Shown piece by piece: positions 1 to 9,600 of a stretch of DNA of 33,516 nucleotides; the stretch's first letter is position 1; every line of letters begins with the position of its first letter. The notes under the pieces are model-generated. The model had not been told where the DNA came from. It did not search any database and saw only the letters and a list, made by a program, of their open reading frames with translations. The position numbers were made by a program, and so were the translations under genes. The DNA is taken from assembly GCA_031255285.1 (NCBI GenBank), contig JAIRSU010000035.1:1-33516 (forward strand), read 5' to 3'. Source of the stretch: Treponema sp. (GTDB lineage: Bacteria > Spirochaetota > Spirochaetia > Treponematales > Breznakiellaceae).

Positions 1-10
1 CATCTTCGCA

Positions 11-1672
11 TCAATTCGTTGACCTTCTTGAAGTTTCAAGCAAAATCTTGTCGTTAGGCTCGATAGTCACACCTGGGACAATATCTACCATCTTGGCGAT
101 GAATACACGATCAGAACCAGAAATTGTTACGGTTCCCACATATTCATTGCCAGTTCTAAAGACAAATGCCTCCTGATTCTCAAATGAAAGCCCAAACAAT
201 GGGTCAATGTAGACGAGAATATTCGTTCTATCCTGCGGGTCAATGACATACCCCGCCGCACCGTTTCTTTCCGTTATCGCACGAAAATATCGACGATTTC
301 GGGTAAGTAGATTATTTATAGCGTCTAAATTATGGGAAAGCATCGAGTTTTCGCGGATGAGAGTATCTCGTTCTTGAGTAAGCATCCGTTTATCTACGGA
401 CAAAGCATCTCTCTCGCAGGTGAGTGCCAGCTTATCAGCGGATAGAGTTTCTTTCTCCGCGGTTAGCGCCACTAAACGCATGGACTGCTCCGCAACATCT
501 GCCCTGGCGGCTTCGGTTTCTGCTGAAAGCTCATCAAGCAAAGCTTGCAGTTCAGCGATCTGCGTCTCAAACGCCTGTTTTTGCGCGGACATATTATCGG
601 AGAGCTGTCGAATCTCGTTAGCCATAGATTGCACTGTCTCATAGAAAAGCGTGTCCATAGCTCTAATATAAGATGGCGTGTTGTTTTTCCACGGGATAGT
701 GAGCAATTCTGAAGAAAGAGCGTTCATATTACGATAAGCGATATTCAAATCAGTGAATACCTTCAATCTTTCGTCTGACAAAGGAATCTCCGAATCCGGC
801 GTACTCACGCTTGCTAAGATGGATGCATTCCGTTCATTGTTCCACACTGGGTCGAGCGCTGCGATTTCCGCCTTGTATTTTGAAGACACTGTATCGACGC
901 TTTCCAACTGTGTCTGCAAGCCAACCTTTTGAGACTCGGTAAGCACGGCGAGAAGATTCGTTATAGTCTCCTCGTATTGAGCACGTATCGTCTCTTTCTC
1001 ATGTTCGAAACGTAGGTATTCAGCATTGGCGGTCTTCCGTTGTTCCTCCGCCTGCTCAATACGCGCTGTATCAAAGGATGCAAGCTGGATCCGGTACTCT
1101 TCAAGTTTTGTATTCAACACGCCTAATGACTCCGCATATCTTGTCCGTACTTCTTCCATATCAGCGTTCAGTCTCGCGTTCACTTGGGCGATGCGAGCGT
1201 TCTCCTCGGTGCGGGACAGAGAGAGCGAGCGGATAGTCGCCCGGTCGGCTTCGGCATTTGCTTCAAGCTTACTTATCTCCACAACCAGCTCACCTTCAAG
1301 CATGGATTTTTCTGTGAGCGTGCTTTGGTAAGAAAACTCAATGCGACTCGCCATATCCAGAAGGTTCTTGAGGTTCAAGTCGTCGAAGGTATTGATGCTC
1401 TCCGGTACATTCCGCGTTCGCGTGTTGATAACCCGCGTCGTAATAAAGAGACCGCAGACAGTTACTACAATGGCCCCTAATATAATTAGAATAACGAACC
1501 ACGAACGGTTATTCTTCGCCTTGGCGAATTCTGTTTCAAGGTCGTAGACATCTGGCGCATCGCCTCTGAGGGTTCTTATAGCCTCTTCACGGAAGAATAG
1601 GCGCGTTTCCTTATCCATGAAATCAAAGCTTGATGTAGACGTCAATGCGGTCATTTGCTTGTCATTGTCCAT
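11..1672 (-). CDS. Membrane-anchored coiled-coil protein of unknown function
   Basis: I do not recognise a named family. From the ATG at 1672 the protein has 553 residues: a cytoplasmic N-terminus, one strong membrane helix at about residues 57-80 (SWFVILIILGAIVV), then long Glu/Ala/Leu-rich coiled-coil stretches at about 110-265 and 350-460. A beta-rich C-terminal segment of about 80 residues contains GYVIDPQDR, EYVGTVTISG and IEPNDKILLE. That tail resembles the small beta domains that end some envelope proteins, but this is only an impression. An ATG four codons earlier (1684) is possible. I prefer 1672 because AAGGA lies 6 nt before it, whereas the same motif sits almost against the 1684 codon. 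The gene overlaps the end of the upstream cyclase gene by 22 nt, so the two are probably co-transcribed and translationally coupled. A link to cyclase signalling is inferred from this arrangement only. Confidence 0.85.
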   Translation of the reverse strand: MDNDKQMTALTSTSSFDFMDKETRLFFREEAIRTLRGDAPDVYDLETEFAKAKNNRSWFVILIILGAIVVTVCGLFITTRVINTRTRNVPESINTFDDLNLKNLLDMASRIEFSYQSTLTEKSMLEGELVVEISKLEANAEADRATIRSLSLSRTEENARIAQVNARLNADMEEVRTRYAESLGVLNTKLEEYRIQLASFDTARIEQAEEQRKTANAEYLRFEHEKETIRAQYEETITNLLAVLTESQKVGLQTQLESVDTVSSKYKAEIAALDPVWNNERNASILASVSTPDSEIPLSDERLKVFTDLNIAYRNMNALSSELLTIPWKNNTPSYIRAMDTLFYETVQSMANEIRQLSDNMSAQKQAFETQIAELQALLDELSAETEAARADVAEQSMRLVALTAEKETLSADKLALTCERDALSVDKRMLTQERDTLIRENSMLSHNLDAINNLLTRNRRYFRAITERNGAAGYVIDPQDRTNILVYIDPLFGLSFENQEAFVFRTGNEYVGTVTISGSDRVFIAKMVDIVPGVTIEPNDKILLETSRRSTN

Positions 1673-3348
1673 ATTCCATTCCATCCTTCGGGAACTTCCC
1701 TTTCATTAACGCGCTGTTTAAATACCTCGGCCACCGGAATAGTCAACGAGTTGAAACCAATGCGCGCCATATCCCAATTTCCATCGTAATAACGAGTCAA
1801 AGCCTTTTCAAAGGTCTCCCATTCGGCTATTTCCTTGTCTCCCGACATCTCTACGTCCAAGGGGTAAAACACTTTTTTCCCCTTGGTTTTACCTTTCACC
1901 TGCACGGTGTCTATCTCGAAGAAACGGAAGCGATCGGTCTCTCCTTGGATATCATCCTTCACATATTCTGAAACGATGATTGGGAGCTGGTATATGCGGG
2001 TTAACCCTTCGATACGGGAGGCAGAATTCACATTATCTCCGATGACAGTATTCGTCATACGCTCATTTGAGCCTATAGTGCCATAGAACACGGTACCGCC
2101 ATCTATACCTACGCCTATAGCGAGCATCACGGCTTTGAACACATCTTCTTCGCGAGGCGTGAGAGCGCGGGACTTTTCAATCGCATTGCGACTTTCGAGC
2201 ATACTATTCCGCAGTTCAGATGCTGCATCTTGCAGTTTCCATGCGGAGAGTAGAGCCGCTAAGGATTTATTTTGGTCCGTCATTTCTTCATCCGCGCCAT
2301 AAACCGCGAGCAGGGCATCTCCAATAATAGAACCGACAATGCCGCCCTTGTTGTGGATGATATGGATCGCACTGTTGTAATGTAGGTTGAGCAAATCTAT
2401 AATATCGTTTCCCAATGTTTCCGTCATATTAGTGAAGCTACGAATATCAGTGAAAAGCACGGTTAACTCTCGTTGTTCGCCTTCAAGGTTCACGATACGA
2501 TCGCGGTAGGCTTTGTTTACCACATCGCGGGATGCGAACTTGCGGAATATGCCAAGCAAGTTGTTGATAGAAGACGCTAGCGAATTGAACGAGACGCCCA
2601 GATAAGTAATATCATCCGCCGGGGCTTCCTTCAAGTCTATGAGGGTAAGTTCCTGTCTCTGTTGCATATTATAAAGGGAACGGCTTATGACCTTAACAAA
2701 ACGCAGGATACGGAGTAGAGCGAGGAAACTCACAGTCATGAATATAATGGTCAACACCACGATAATAATAACTATTCGTTTAAAGACCTCGTTTGATTCA
2801 TGCATAAGGTCAGCCATCAAGTCAGCGCGGAGCAGAAATACGTCCCATTCTTCGTGGTATTTGTAGACCCCGAAATATTCACCATACGGTGTATCGAAGA
2901 AGCGTGCTCCTTCGGACGTTCCATTTTCTTTAGCTTTAATTATCTCATCTAACAGTGTCTTATCGGGCAATCGTTCAGGCGTTACCCCTTTAGTCTGGAA
3001 GAGAAATTCCCCCGACGGGAACACACCCACAGCCCAGCTTCCCTGATGAGTCATACTCTTTTCCGCAGCAAGTGCGATAAAATTTGTTACTTCTTGTTTG
3101 TTTCCTGAAAATAGAAATATTTGATATTGGTTTCCCGCGTTTATGTATATCTCTTTCAGTTCTCGTGCCAGCAGTCGGCTGTTCATCTCCATGGTTTCCC
3201 TGCGAAGAAGAGAAATGGTTAAATAATTGGTGGCAAAATTTGAAATCAACAAAAAAACAGATACGATAATCACTATTTTTGCAGAAATAGGAATCATCGA
3301 AGTATCGCCAATTGTTTGAAATAACCCTCTCTTTTTATCGCTTTCCAT
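1651..3348 (-). CDS. Membrane-bound class III adenylate/guanylate cyclase
   Basis: Predicted to make a cyclic nucleotide from ATP or GTP at the inner membrane. The 565-residue protein has a first membrane helix at about residues 20-40 (AKIVIIVSVFLLIS), an extracytoplasmic sensor region of about 140 residues, a second helix at about 195-220 (IVIIIVVLTIIFMTV), a HAMP-like linker and a C-terminal cyclase domain. Both metal-binding aspartates are visible (VLFTDIRSF and IIGDALLAVYG), as are the Asn and Arg of IGDNVNSASRIE. The position normally holding the adenine-selecting Lys, four residues before the second metal Asp, is Ser (VGSIIGDA), and the partner position is Thr (MTNTVIGD). Substrate and activity are therefore uncertain. 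The segment between the second metal motif and IGVGIDGG is somewhat longer than usual. I chose the ATG at 3348. An in-frame TTG at 3384 is possible, but it overlaps the likely promoter and lacks a ribosome site. Confidence 0.9.
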   Translation of the reverse strand: MESDKKRGLFQTIGDTSMIPISAKIVIIVSVFLLISNFATNYLTISLLRRETMEMNSRLLARELKEIYINAGNQYQIFLFSGNKQEVTNFIALAAEKSMTHQGSWAVGVFPSGEFLFQTKGVTPERLPDKTLLDEIIKAKENGTSEGARFFDTPYGEYFGVYKYHEEWDVFLLRADLMADLMHESNEVFKRIVIIIVVLTIIFMTVSFLALLRILRFVKVISRSLYNMQQRQELTLIDLKEAPADDITYLGVSFNSLASSINNLLGIFRKFASRDVVNKAYRDRIVNLEGEQRELTVLFTDIRSFTNMTETLGNDIIDLLNLHYNSAIHIIHNKGGIVGSIIGDALLAVYGADEEMTDQNKSLAALLSAWKLQDAASELRNSMLESRNAIEKSRALTPREEDVFKAVMLAIGVGIDGGTVFYGTIGSNERMTNTVIGDNVNSASRIEGLTRIYQLPIIVSEYVKDDIQGETDRFRFFEIDTVQVKGKTKGKKVFYPLDVEMSGDKEIAEWETFEKALTRYYDGNWDMARIGFNSLTIPVAEVFKQRVNEREVPEGWNGIWTMTSK

Positions 3349-3357
3349 AACTATATT

Positions 3358-3384
3358 TTTATACCCCTTGCGAGGAAAAGTCAA
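3358..3384 (-). promoter_or_regulatory. Possible promoter of the cyclase gene
   Basis: On the minus strand TTGACT (3384-3379) is followed after 15 nt by TATAAA (3363-3358). The spacer is shorter than the ideal 17 nt. The -10 box ends 9 nt before the ATG at 3348 and no Shine-Dalgarno is present at a useful distance, so the mRNA would be nearly leaderless. Confidence 0.3.
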
Positions 3385-3540
3385 GGGGATATATGATGAG
3401 TTTGTCTAATAAACAACTGCATTAGTTTAAACTATAGATAGGGCTACGCTCTAATAAATCTTTGACCTGCTACACACAAAGAATACTTCCCCTCCCCTTG
3501 TGGTCTTATACTTACAAAACAAAAATAGAATGATTCAAAA

Positions 3541-3940
3541 GAAGCGATGAACCATAAGCCGGGTTCTGTAACGTTCTTATGAACGTTAGGCCGCCATCTA
3601 TCTTACCGTCATCTTCACAGACAACGTCTTCGCAGTTTACCCGCGGCTGAACGGGCAGTTCGGGCGAAGCATTAAATACGCCTCGCATATGCGCCGCTGT
3701 TTAACTTTGCTCCTGACGAGGCTTGCCGCGCCGAGTTTGTCGCCAAACCCGCGGTGTGCTCTTACCACGCCGTTTCACCCTTACCTGCCAATAAATCGGC
3801 AGGCGGTTTACTTTCTGTTGCGCTTGCTGTCGGGTTTTACCCGCCCGGGAGTTACCCGGCGTCACGCCCTATGGAGCCCGGACTTTCCTCAATGCACATG
3901 GACATGTCCATCGCATCGCGGCGGCCTGGTTCATCGCCAT
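3541..3940 (-). ncRNA. rnpB: RNase P RNA, bacterial type A
   Basis: Catalytic RNA of ribonuclease P, which matures the 5' ends of tRNAs. Read on the minus strand, the highly conserved 5' block GAGGAAAGTCCGGGCTCC lies at 3890-3873, followed by CATAGGGC. The conserved 3' block CAGAACCCGGCTTAT is at 3568-3554. The two ends pair perfectly over 11 bp (GCGATGAACCA at 3937-3927 with TGGTTCATCGC at 3554-3544), forming helix P1 and fixing the length at about 400 nt. An internal hairpin, AACGTTCATAAGAACGTT, is visible near the 3' end. The exact ends are estimated from P1. The 5' end lies only about 16-19 nt from the stop codon of the upstream DUF362 gene. I see no hairpin with a T-run after the 3' end, and the gene-free stretch 3385-3540 holds nothing I recognise. 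Confidence 0.95.
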
Positions 3941-3946
3941 ACTCTC

Positions 3947-3973
3947 ATTATCGGCTTATTTTACCACAATCAA
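3947..3973 (-). promoter_or_regulatory. Possible rnpB promoter inside the end of the DUF362 gene
   Basis: On the minus strand TTGATT (3973-3968) precedes GATAAT (3952-3947) with a 15-nt spacer. The predicted start, near 3940, agrees with the 5' end of RNase P helix P1. The -35 box lies within the last codons of the DUF362 gene and the -10 box just after its stop. Confidence 0.4.
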
Positions 3974-5080
3974 TTCATAAACACTTGAACCAAGCCCTAT
4001 TTTTTCCCCGTGGCTTATCTGAAACGTCCAATCTGTTGTGGGGTGAATGTCGGTAAAGTGATCGCTCCTGCCTTCTTTGTCTTTATGGGAATGTTGTCGT
4101 TCTGACAAGACTGTATTCGCGATTTCCGGAGCCTCGTTTACCGCATCAATACACGCCTTGTCCAAACTCACCGGGTCAAATCCTGCGAATACACCAATAT
4201 CCGGTACGATCGCCGCATCGTTTTCCCCATGACAATCACAATAAGGCGACACTTGGTTCACAATGTTGATATGAAAATTAGGGCGTCCGTCAACTACAGC
4301 CATTGCATATTCGGCGATTTTACTGCCGAGCATAGCTGAGGTGGACTCGGTCACGTTAGATATTGCATCAAAATTACACACCCCGATACACCGCCCACAT
4401 CCAGCGCAAATGTCCTGGCTGATGACGGCTTTCCCGTCCACTCTGAAATTAATAGCGCTTTGATTACAATACTCGGCGCAGTTTTTACACCCTCGGCACA
4501 GTGTCGGGTCTATCTGAGGCTTGCCGTCGTTGTGCATGAGCATCTTTCCCGCCCTGCTCCCGCATCCCATGCCCAGATTCTTTATCGCACCGCCAAACCC
4601 CGCTCCTTCATGCCCTTTAAAGTGGTTGAGAGACACTACGATGTCCGCATCCATTATCGCTCGCCCAATCTTTGCAATTTTGCAATAGACGCCATTCCGC
4701 ACAGGCATTTCCATATCGTCCAAGCCTTTTAAACCGTCCGCAATGATGTTCTGGCATCCTGTCGATAATGGGAAATATCCATTCTCGTTAGCCGCATCCA
4801 AGTGGACAAGCGCGTTGTTCCGTCTGCCCACGTAAAGAGTGTTGCAGTCCGTCAAAAATGGTTTCCCCCCGAAAGACTTAATCTTATCTACGACGACCTT
4901 CGCCCAATTCGGACGCAAAAACGCCAAATTTCCAGGCTCTCCAAAATGTATCTTAACAGCGACGAATTTACCATTAAAGTCAATCCGTCCGATACCCGCC
5001 TTCTCAATAAGCCTATCCAGCTTCGCGAGAAGATTGTCCCCTACTCTACACCGCAAATCGGTAAAAAAAACTTTACTCAT
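3956..5080 (-). CDS. DUF362 domain protein with two [4Fe-4S] ferredoxin motifs
   Basis: A 374-residue cytoplasmic iron-sulfur protein. The N-terminal half matches the DUF362 pattern, with VKIHFGEPGN, NCDT-like LTDCNTLYVG, VSLNHFKGHEGAGFGGAIKN and GMGCGSRAGK. Two ferredoxin clusters follow: CRGCKNCAEYC and, about 30 residues on, CAGCGRCIGVC. The C-terminal part has CDCHGEND and DIGVFAGFDPVSLDKACID, also typical of the family. The family is widespread in anaerobes and its reaction is not established, so I propose only electron transfer or a redox role. The start is supported by AAGGAG at 5093-5088, 7 nt before the ATG. The stop lies 16-19 nt before rnpB. A run of 8 T in codons 4-6 is the only homopolymer of note. 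There are no related genes next to it. Confidence 0.93.
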   Translation of the reverse strand: MSKVFFTDLRCRVGDNLLAKLDRLIEKAGIGRIDFNGKFVAVKIHFGEPGNLAFLRPNWAKVVVDKIKSFGGKPFLTDCNTLYVGRRNNALVHLDAANENGYFPLSTGCQNIIADGLKGLDDMEMPVRNGVYCKIAKIGRAIMDADIVVSLNHFKGHEGAGFGGAIKNLGMGCGSRAGKMLMHNDGKPQIDPTLCRGCKNCAEYCNQSAINFRVDGKAVISQDICAGCGRCIGVCNFDAISNVTESTSAMLGSKIAEYAMAVVDGRPNFHINIVNQVSPYCDCHGENDAAIVPDIGVFAGFDPVSLDKACIDAVNEAPEIANTVLSERQHSHKDKEGRSDHFTDIHPTTDWTFQISHGEKIGLGSSVYELIVVK

Positions 5081-5098
5081 ACTTACACTCCTTTTTGA

Positions 5099-5128
5099 AA
5101 TATATCAAATAAGCGCGGTTTTAGTAAA
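5099..5128 (-). promoter_or_regulatory. Promoter of the DUF362 gene
   Basis: On the minus strand TTTACT (5128-5123) is followed after 18 nt by TATATT (5104-5099). The ribosome site AAGGAG (5093-5088) and the ATG (5080) follow, giving a short leader of about a dozen bases. Confidence 0.45.
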
Positions 5129-5132
5129 GAGT

Positions 5133-5232
5133 AATACGGGGTTGTTACGGAAATGCTTGGTGCCAGACACACGGAAATGGTACCTGCTTTCTAATAGCGC
5201 TCATTGTGAAGTATTAAAACAGACGAAGTCTG
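5133..5232. repeat. REP-type dispersed repeat upstream of fliI
   Basis: Two blocks match repeat copies elsewhere in the window. Block 5133-5170 (AATACGGGGTTGTTACGG, then GGTGCCAGACAC) aligns with 33384-33423 beside the broken transposase gene, with only a few differences. Block 5202-5232 (CATTGTGAAG, then AAAACAGACGAAGTCTG) matches 13433-13403 on the minus strand with 3 differences over 31 bases. It contains the hairpin CAGAC-GAA-GTCTG (5220-5232). The element fills most of the space between the divergent DUF362 and fliI genes. Confidence 0.75.
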
Positions 5233-5244
5233 GATTGCCTGCTG

Positions 5245-5273
5245 TTGAAAAAACAGCCCGAAAAGAGTATGAT
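5245..5273 (+). promoter_or_regulatory. Likely fliI promoter giving a leaderless mRNA
   Basis: TTGAAA (5245-5250) and TATGAT (5268-5273) are separated by exactly 17 nt, and each box differs from consensus at one position. The -10 box ends 6 nt before the fliI ATG at 5280, so transcription should begin at or next to the start codon. No Shine-Dalgarno lies at a normal distance: the nearest candidate, AAAAGAG, ends 12 nt away and falls inside the promoter. Confidence 0.5.
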
Positions 5274-5279
5274 AGCCTT

Positions 5280-6632
5280 ATGGAAACAGTTCTCGAAAAA
5301 TATCTGAAAAAAGCCGATGGAGTTGACCCAATAAAGTGCATCGGCAGAGTCTCTAAAGTGCAGGGACTCCTCATTGAAAGCGTGGGTCCATCGGCTATCA
5401 TTGGAGAAATGTGCAGTATACGGACGAGCAAAGAACAAGACTGTATCTACGCAGAAGTGGTAGGGCTTCGTTCCGAGGTCGTCCAACTCATGGCTTACTC
5501 TGAAACAGACGGCATACAGGTCGGAGATAAAGTAACGGCGTCAGGCACGAGCCTTGAGATAGCCGTGTCTGATGCGTTACTGGGACGGGTGCTTGACGCA
5601 CAAGGTAGGGCTGTAGACGGTAAGGGTGAAATCGAGAGCATCATCCGTTACCCGGTGACCGCGAACCCTCCACCTCCATTGCAACGTCCTCGCGTAACAA
5701 AACGCATAGCTACAGGAGTACGCGCTATAGACGGACTTCTTGCGGTGGGATGTGGACAGAGGCTCGGTATATTCGCCGGCTCCGGTGTGGGAAAATCTAC
5801 CTTGATGGGCATGATAGCTCGTAATACCAATGCGGACGTCAACGTCGTCGCCCTTATCGGCGAGCGCGGACGCGAAGTCAATGACTTCATAGAAAACGAT
5901 CTTGGACCCGAAGGACTCGCTCGAAGCGTGCTTATCGTTACTCCGTCCAATTCGCCGCCTCTCTGCCGTCTCCGCGGCGCATACACGGCAACGGCGGTCG
6001 CCGAATACTTCCGCGACCAAGGTAAGGATGTGATGCTTCTTTTTGATTCGATTACTCGTTTTGCACGGGCTATGCGGGAAATAGGACTTGCGCGGGGCGA
6101 ACCGCCAGCCACGCGCGGCTATCCGCCGAGTATGTTCGACCAAATGCCGAAACTATTAGAACGCTCCGGCACATCAGATAAGGGTAGCATCACGAGCTTT
6201 TATACTATCTTGGTCGACGGCGACGACTTGGACGAACCGGTGTCAGACACGGTACGCGGTATTCTTGATGGACACATCGTGCTTTCCCGTACGCTTGCCC
6301 AACATTACCACTACCCAGCTATCGACGTACTTGCAAGTGTTTCCCGATTGGCTAACGTTGTATCGGGCGCGAAGACAAAAAAGGCCGCGGGTGCACTCCG
6401 AACTCTGATAGCGACTTATGCAGAAAACGAAAAGCTCATCAACGTCGGCGCATACCACGCCGGCACAAACCCGTCTATCGACAAAGCTATCGCAAAACAC
6501 GATGTCATAGAAGACTTCCTTACCCAAGACGTCGGTGAAAAAGCGCCACTCAAAGAAACATTCAAACAAATGAGCAGCATCGCGGAAGAGGAAATACCAG
6601 AAGAGGAGATAGACGGCGCTTCAAACGATTAA
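5280..6632 (+). CDS. fliI: Flagellum-specific ATP synthase FliI
   Basis: Hexameric ATPase that energises export of flagellar subunits through the flagellar type III apparatus. From the ATG at 5280 the protein has 450 residues, the normal length. The open frame runs back to 4839, but that part crosses a repeat and shows no family similarity. Walker A is GSGVGKST at residues 167-174. GERGREV, with the catalytic Glu, is at 194-200, and Walker B VMLLFD ends at Asp256. The family stretches SITRFARAMREIGLARGEPP, RGYPPSMFD and YPAIDVLASVSR are all present. The N-terminal beta-barrel domain (GLRSEVVQLMAYSETDGIQ) is typical of FliI rather than F1 beta. The C-terminus is Glu-rich. No fliH, fliJ, fliG or other flagellar gene lies beside it. 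The gene stands alone between a divergent DUF362 gene and a convergent surface-protein gene. Confidence 0.95.
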   Translation: METVLEKYLKKADGVDPIKCIGRVSKVQGLLIESVGPSAIIGEMCSIRTSKEQDCIYAEVVGLRSEVVQLMAYSETDGIQVGDKVTASGTSLEIAVSDALLGRVLDAQGRAVDGKGEIESIIRYPVTANPPPPLQRPRVTKRIATGVRAIDGLLAVGCGQRLGIFAGSGVGKSTLMGMIARNTNADVNVVALIGERGREVNDFIENDLGPEGLARSVLIVTPSNSPPLCRLRGAYTATAVAEYFRDQGKDVMLLFDSITRFARAMREIGLARGEPPATRGYPPSMFDQMPKLLERSGTSDKGSITSFYTILVDGDDLDEPVSDTVRGILDGHIVLSRTLAQHYHYPAIDVLASVSRLANVVSGAKTKKAAGALRTLIATYAENEKLINVGAYHAGTNPSIDKAIAKHDVIEDFLTQDVGEKAPLKETFKQMSSIAEEEIPEEEIDGASND

Positions 6633-6657
6633 CGCCCTCCCCTCCCCTAGAGAATAC

Positions 6658-9600
6658 CTAGAAGATATTGAACCTCAATCCACCCGTTACGTGAAATACA
6701 GTAGTTGGCACGCTAACAACCGATGTATCGACATCCGTAGGCGTAAACCATAATTGCAATTCCGTGTAGAATGCAAATGCTCTGAATTGCTTTAGCTTCA
6801 CTTTAGGGAATTCCAGTTGCATAATCATGGCGGACATCACGGTCGGGGAACCGCTTTGAGTTTTTATGAAGTACGAGAAGTTTGCGCCTATTGCGACCGA
6901 CACGCTAAGCCATTCCCAATCATACCCTCCAAAAGAAGCAAAAGGTAGAGAATACACATTAGCGAGGAGCTTCAAACCAAAGACATCGCCCCCATAACGC
7001 ATCTCGTTGTCCGAAAACCATGACCACATCTCATCGGAGAACTGTCCGAACTGCACCTGTAGCTTCACGTTGTCATCAAAGAAGGTCAAACCCAATCCTA
7101 CGTCGTAGAAAGTCGCACCCCAGAAATGCCCATCAAAGTAAAGCCCTTGTATGAAGCCCGGCACCGCATACAAACCCTTATCACCTCGGCGCAGCGTATA
7201 AAGAACGGACTTGAGTGCGACATCATCGCTCGACAATGCCGTGAATTCAAGACTCTGGTTGTACCTCCCACCGGACTCTGGAGCAATTACCCTTATCTGC
7301 GGGGACGTCTTGTCGATTTGGATGAGCGTCCGTGAAACGGCTGTTTCGCCATTCGCCATAGTAGCCCGCAGAACAAGGTCATAGACACCTTCCCGCATAT
7401 CTATGTTTTCAATCCGGTAACGCCATCCGTCAGTAGGCTTACCGTCCGGAGCCTTGACCTTACGCCGCTTCACTTCGGTAAAGGTTATACCGTTGTCAAA
7501 ACTGATTTCAACAAGAGATGGCTTTTTCTGCGCTATCGCGGTTTTAATCTTTTTATCTGTCGTCTTGTCTTCCAGCGACTGCAAATCAATCTCATTCAAC
7601 ACGTAGCCCATACGCCCCGAGAGCCACGGACGCTCAAAGGCAAAGTCCCCCATTGTGAAGCTATCTATCGTTATCCATGCGCCGACTGCATTGTATTCGA
7701 TATTCCGCAACGGTGAGAACACTGCTTCTTTACCATCAAAGTCGCTCATGACCGAGAGTATATTCTTTCCATTCTTCAGCTTATCCTTATTTAAATGGAA
7801 ACAGAAGTAGCCGGTTTCTGTTACTTTGACAGTATCAATAGGAGTATCGTCAAGGTAGAGAGTAGCATAACTCGCGGTATCGGTACCGCCCAGGTAACCG
7901 TAGAGGTTGAATTCGCCTTGTATATATTCGCCGTTCAGAGGATAAAGCACATCCACGAAGTTACGCTGTATTTCCCGCGACAGTAGTACGTTCCGTGACT
8001 GGTGAGAGATGTTTTCAGCGAAATCTTCAGCCCAGACGTCAATGTTGTAAAGACCATCCGTCAGGGAGGAAAGGTCTAGGTCGGTGGTAAAGATAGAATC
8101 TGGTTCAATACTGATATTGGCCAGCTCGGGCGGAACCTCAGCGCCGTCCATGCTTCTGATGTTGATGTTCATTTCTTTCAAGCCCATACTATCTATGGCT
8201 CGTCCTGACAGGAACACCGGCCCCACAGAAGTCAAGCCGTCCATTGGAGACGCTATTTCGAGCTCCGGCGCGGTGTTATCTACGTTTATCATACCTGAAT
8301 ACATAGCCGAGATGTTGTATTTATCCCAGACCTTTATGAAGACCACGTGGGTGCCGTCCTGAAGAATTTTGGTATTAAAGATATATGACCACTCGGTGGT
8401 TCCCACGACATTGTTATAGGTATTTCCGTTGTCAATCGAGACCTGTACTGCTAATATATCGTTTTTATCTGAAGACACGCCTTTGAGTTCGAGTGTACCT
8501 CTTGATATAGCATCGAATGATGGCAGGGTCATGGCGGCTTTCGGCTCTTCAAGAGACACACGGAAGCCGCATTTGACCGGATCGCCTCGTATGCCGTAGA
8601 TGTCTTCAGGTATAACCGTAATCGAGTGTTCATTATCAACGAGGCTCAAAAGCTCGATAGGTATGGAGTAGGAATTATCGGCCGCAACCTCAATTTCCAC
8701 ATTATCATCAATGAAGTACCAAATCTTGGCGACTTTGTCATCGTCGTAGACGATGCCGCTTATCATGAAGTCTCTTGTAATGACTTCATTCTCTGACGGA
8801 AGATTTATCTGCGCTATAGGCTTATCCATCTCCCGGCTTATCAAGAATTCCCAGTTCTCCAGTACGGCGATATTGCCAGATGCGTCCGTGAATGTAAACT
8901 TCATGTCCGCGGAGAGCGGATGTTCATTAATACCTACCATCAAAGTCAAGAAAGACGACGTTATAAAGTATTCAGACATTTCCTGCTTAAACTCCTCGGC
9001 GTTGTCGTTGATTGCAGAAACAGAGTCTTCAGGCGGCATTTCGCCGCTCGGCGGGTCTTCATAGAATGAGGATACAAGCTTGCCTTTCTCCTCAACCAGA
9101 ATACCCAAGCGTATGATTCCATTTACCTCTTCACCAGAGAGCGGCACAATGAGGCGTGGAGACGGCGCTACCGTATCTTTGTTGACGTCAAACGACACGG
9201 ACGTCTCCCTCTGGGCAGAATCGCTTGCTCGAGCCAGAATACGAACAAGCCCATCTTCCACCGATGAAATATCTATACTCATCAAGACCGTATCATCGAC
9301 CCATTTGCCATCGCAGACGGACCAGGTTTTCCCCATGTCCAGACTGTATTCCACAGCGCCAAGGTTGGCGTCCCCAAACTTTAATTCGAACACAACCTCG
9401 CCCTTCACCCACGAACCGTGAACTTCGGGCGTAGTTATTTCGAGAGACGGATCCTCCGAGTCCACAAGAACAGTGTAGCTTTCTGTCGTATAAACCCTGC
9501 CGTCAACATCGGACATCGTAAGGGCAAAAGCATACTGCCCGTCTTCCGTGAACCTGACGTTGATCCGCTTATAGCTGTCGCTTTCATCAAATTGAACCGC

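Noticed and set aside
5063-5070. Run of eight T in codons 4-6 of the DUF362 gene as a second phase switch
   Set aside because: Eight T is short and common by chance in this A/T-rich start region, and a cytoplasmic redox protein is an unlikely target for phase variation.
4839-5279. N-terminal extension of FliI by 147 residues
   Set aside because: The extension runs antisense through the DUF362 gene and through a repeat element, and FliI proteins are normally about 450 residues. The ATG at 5280 gives exactly that.
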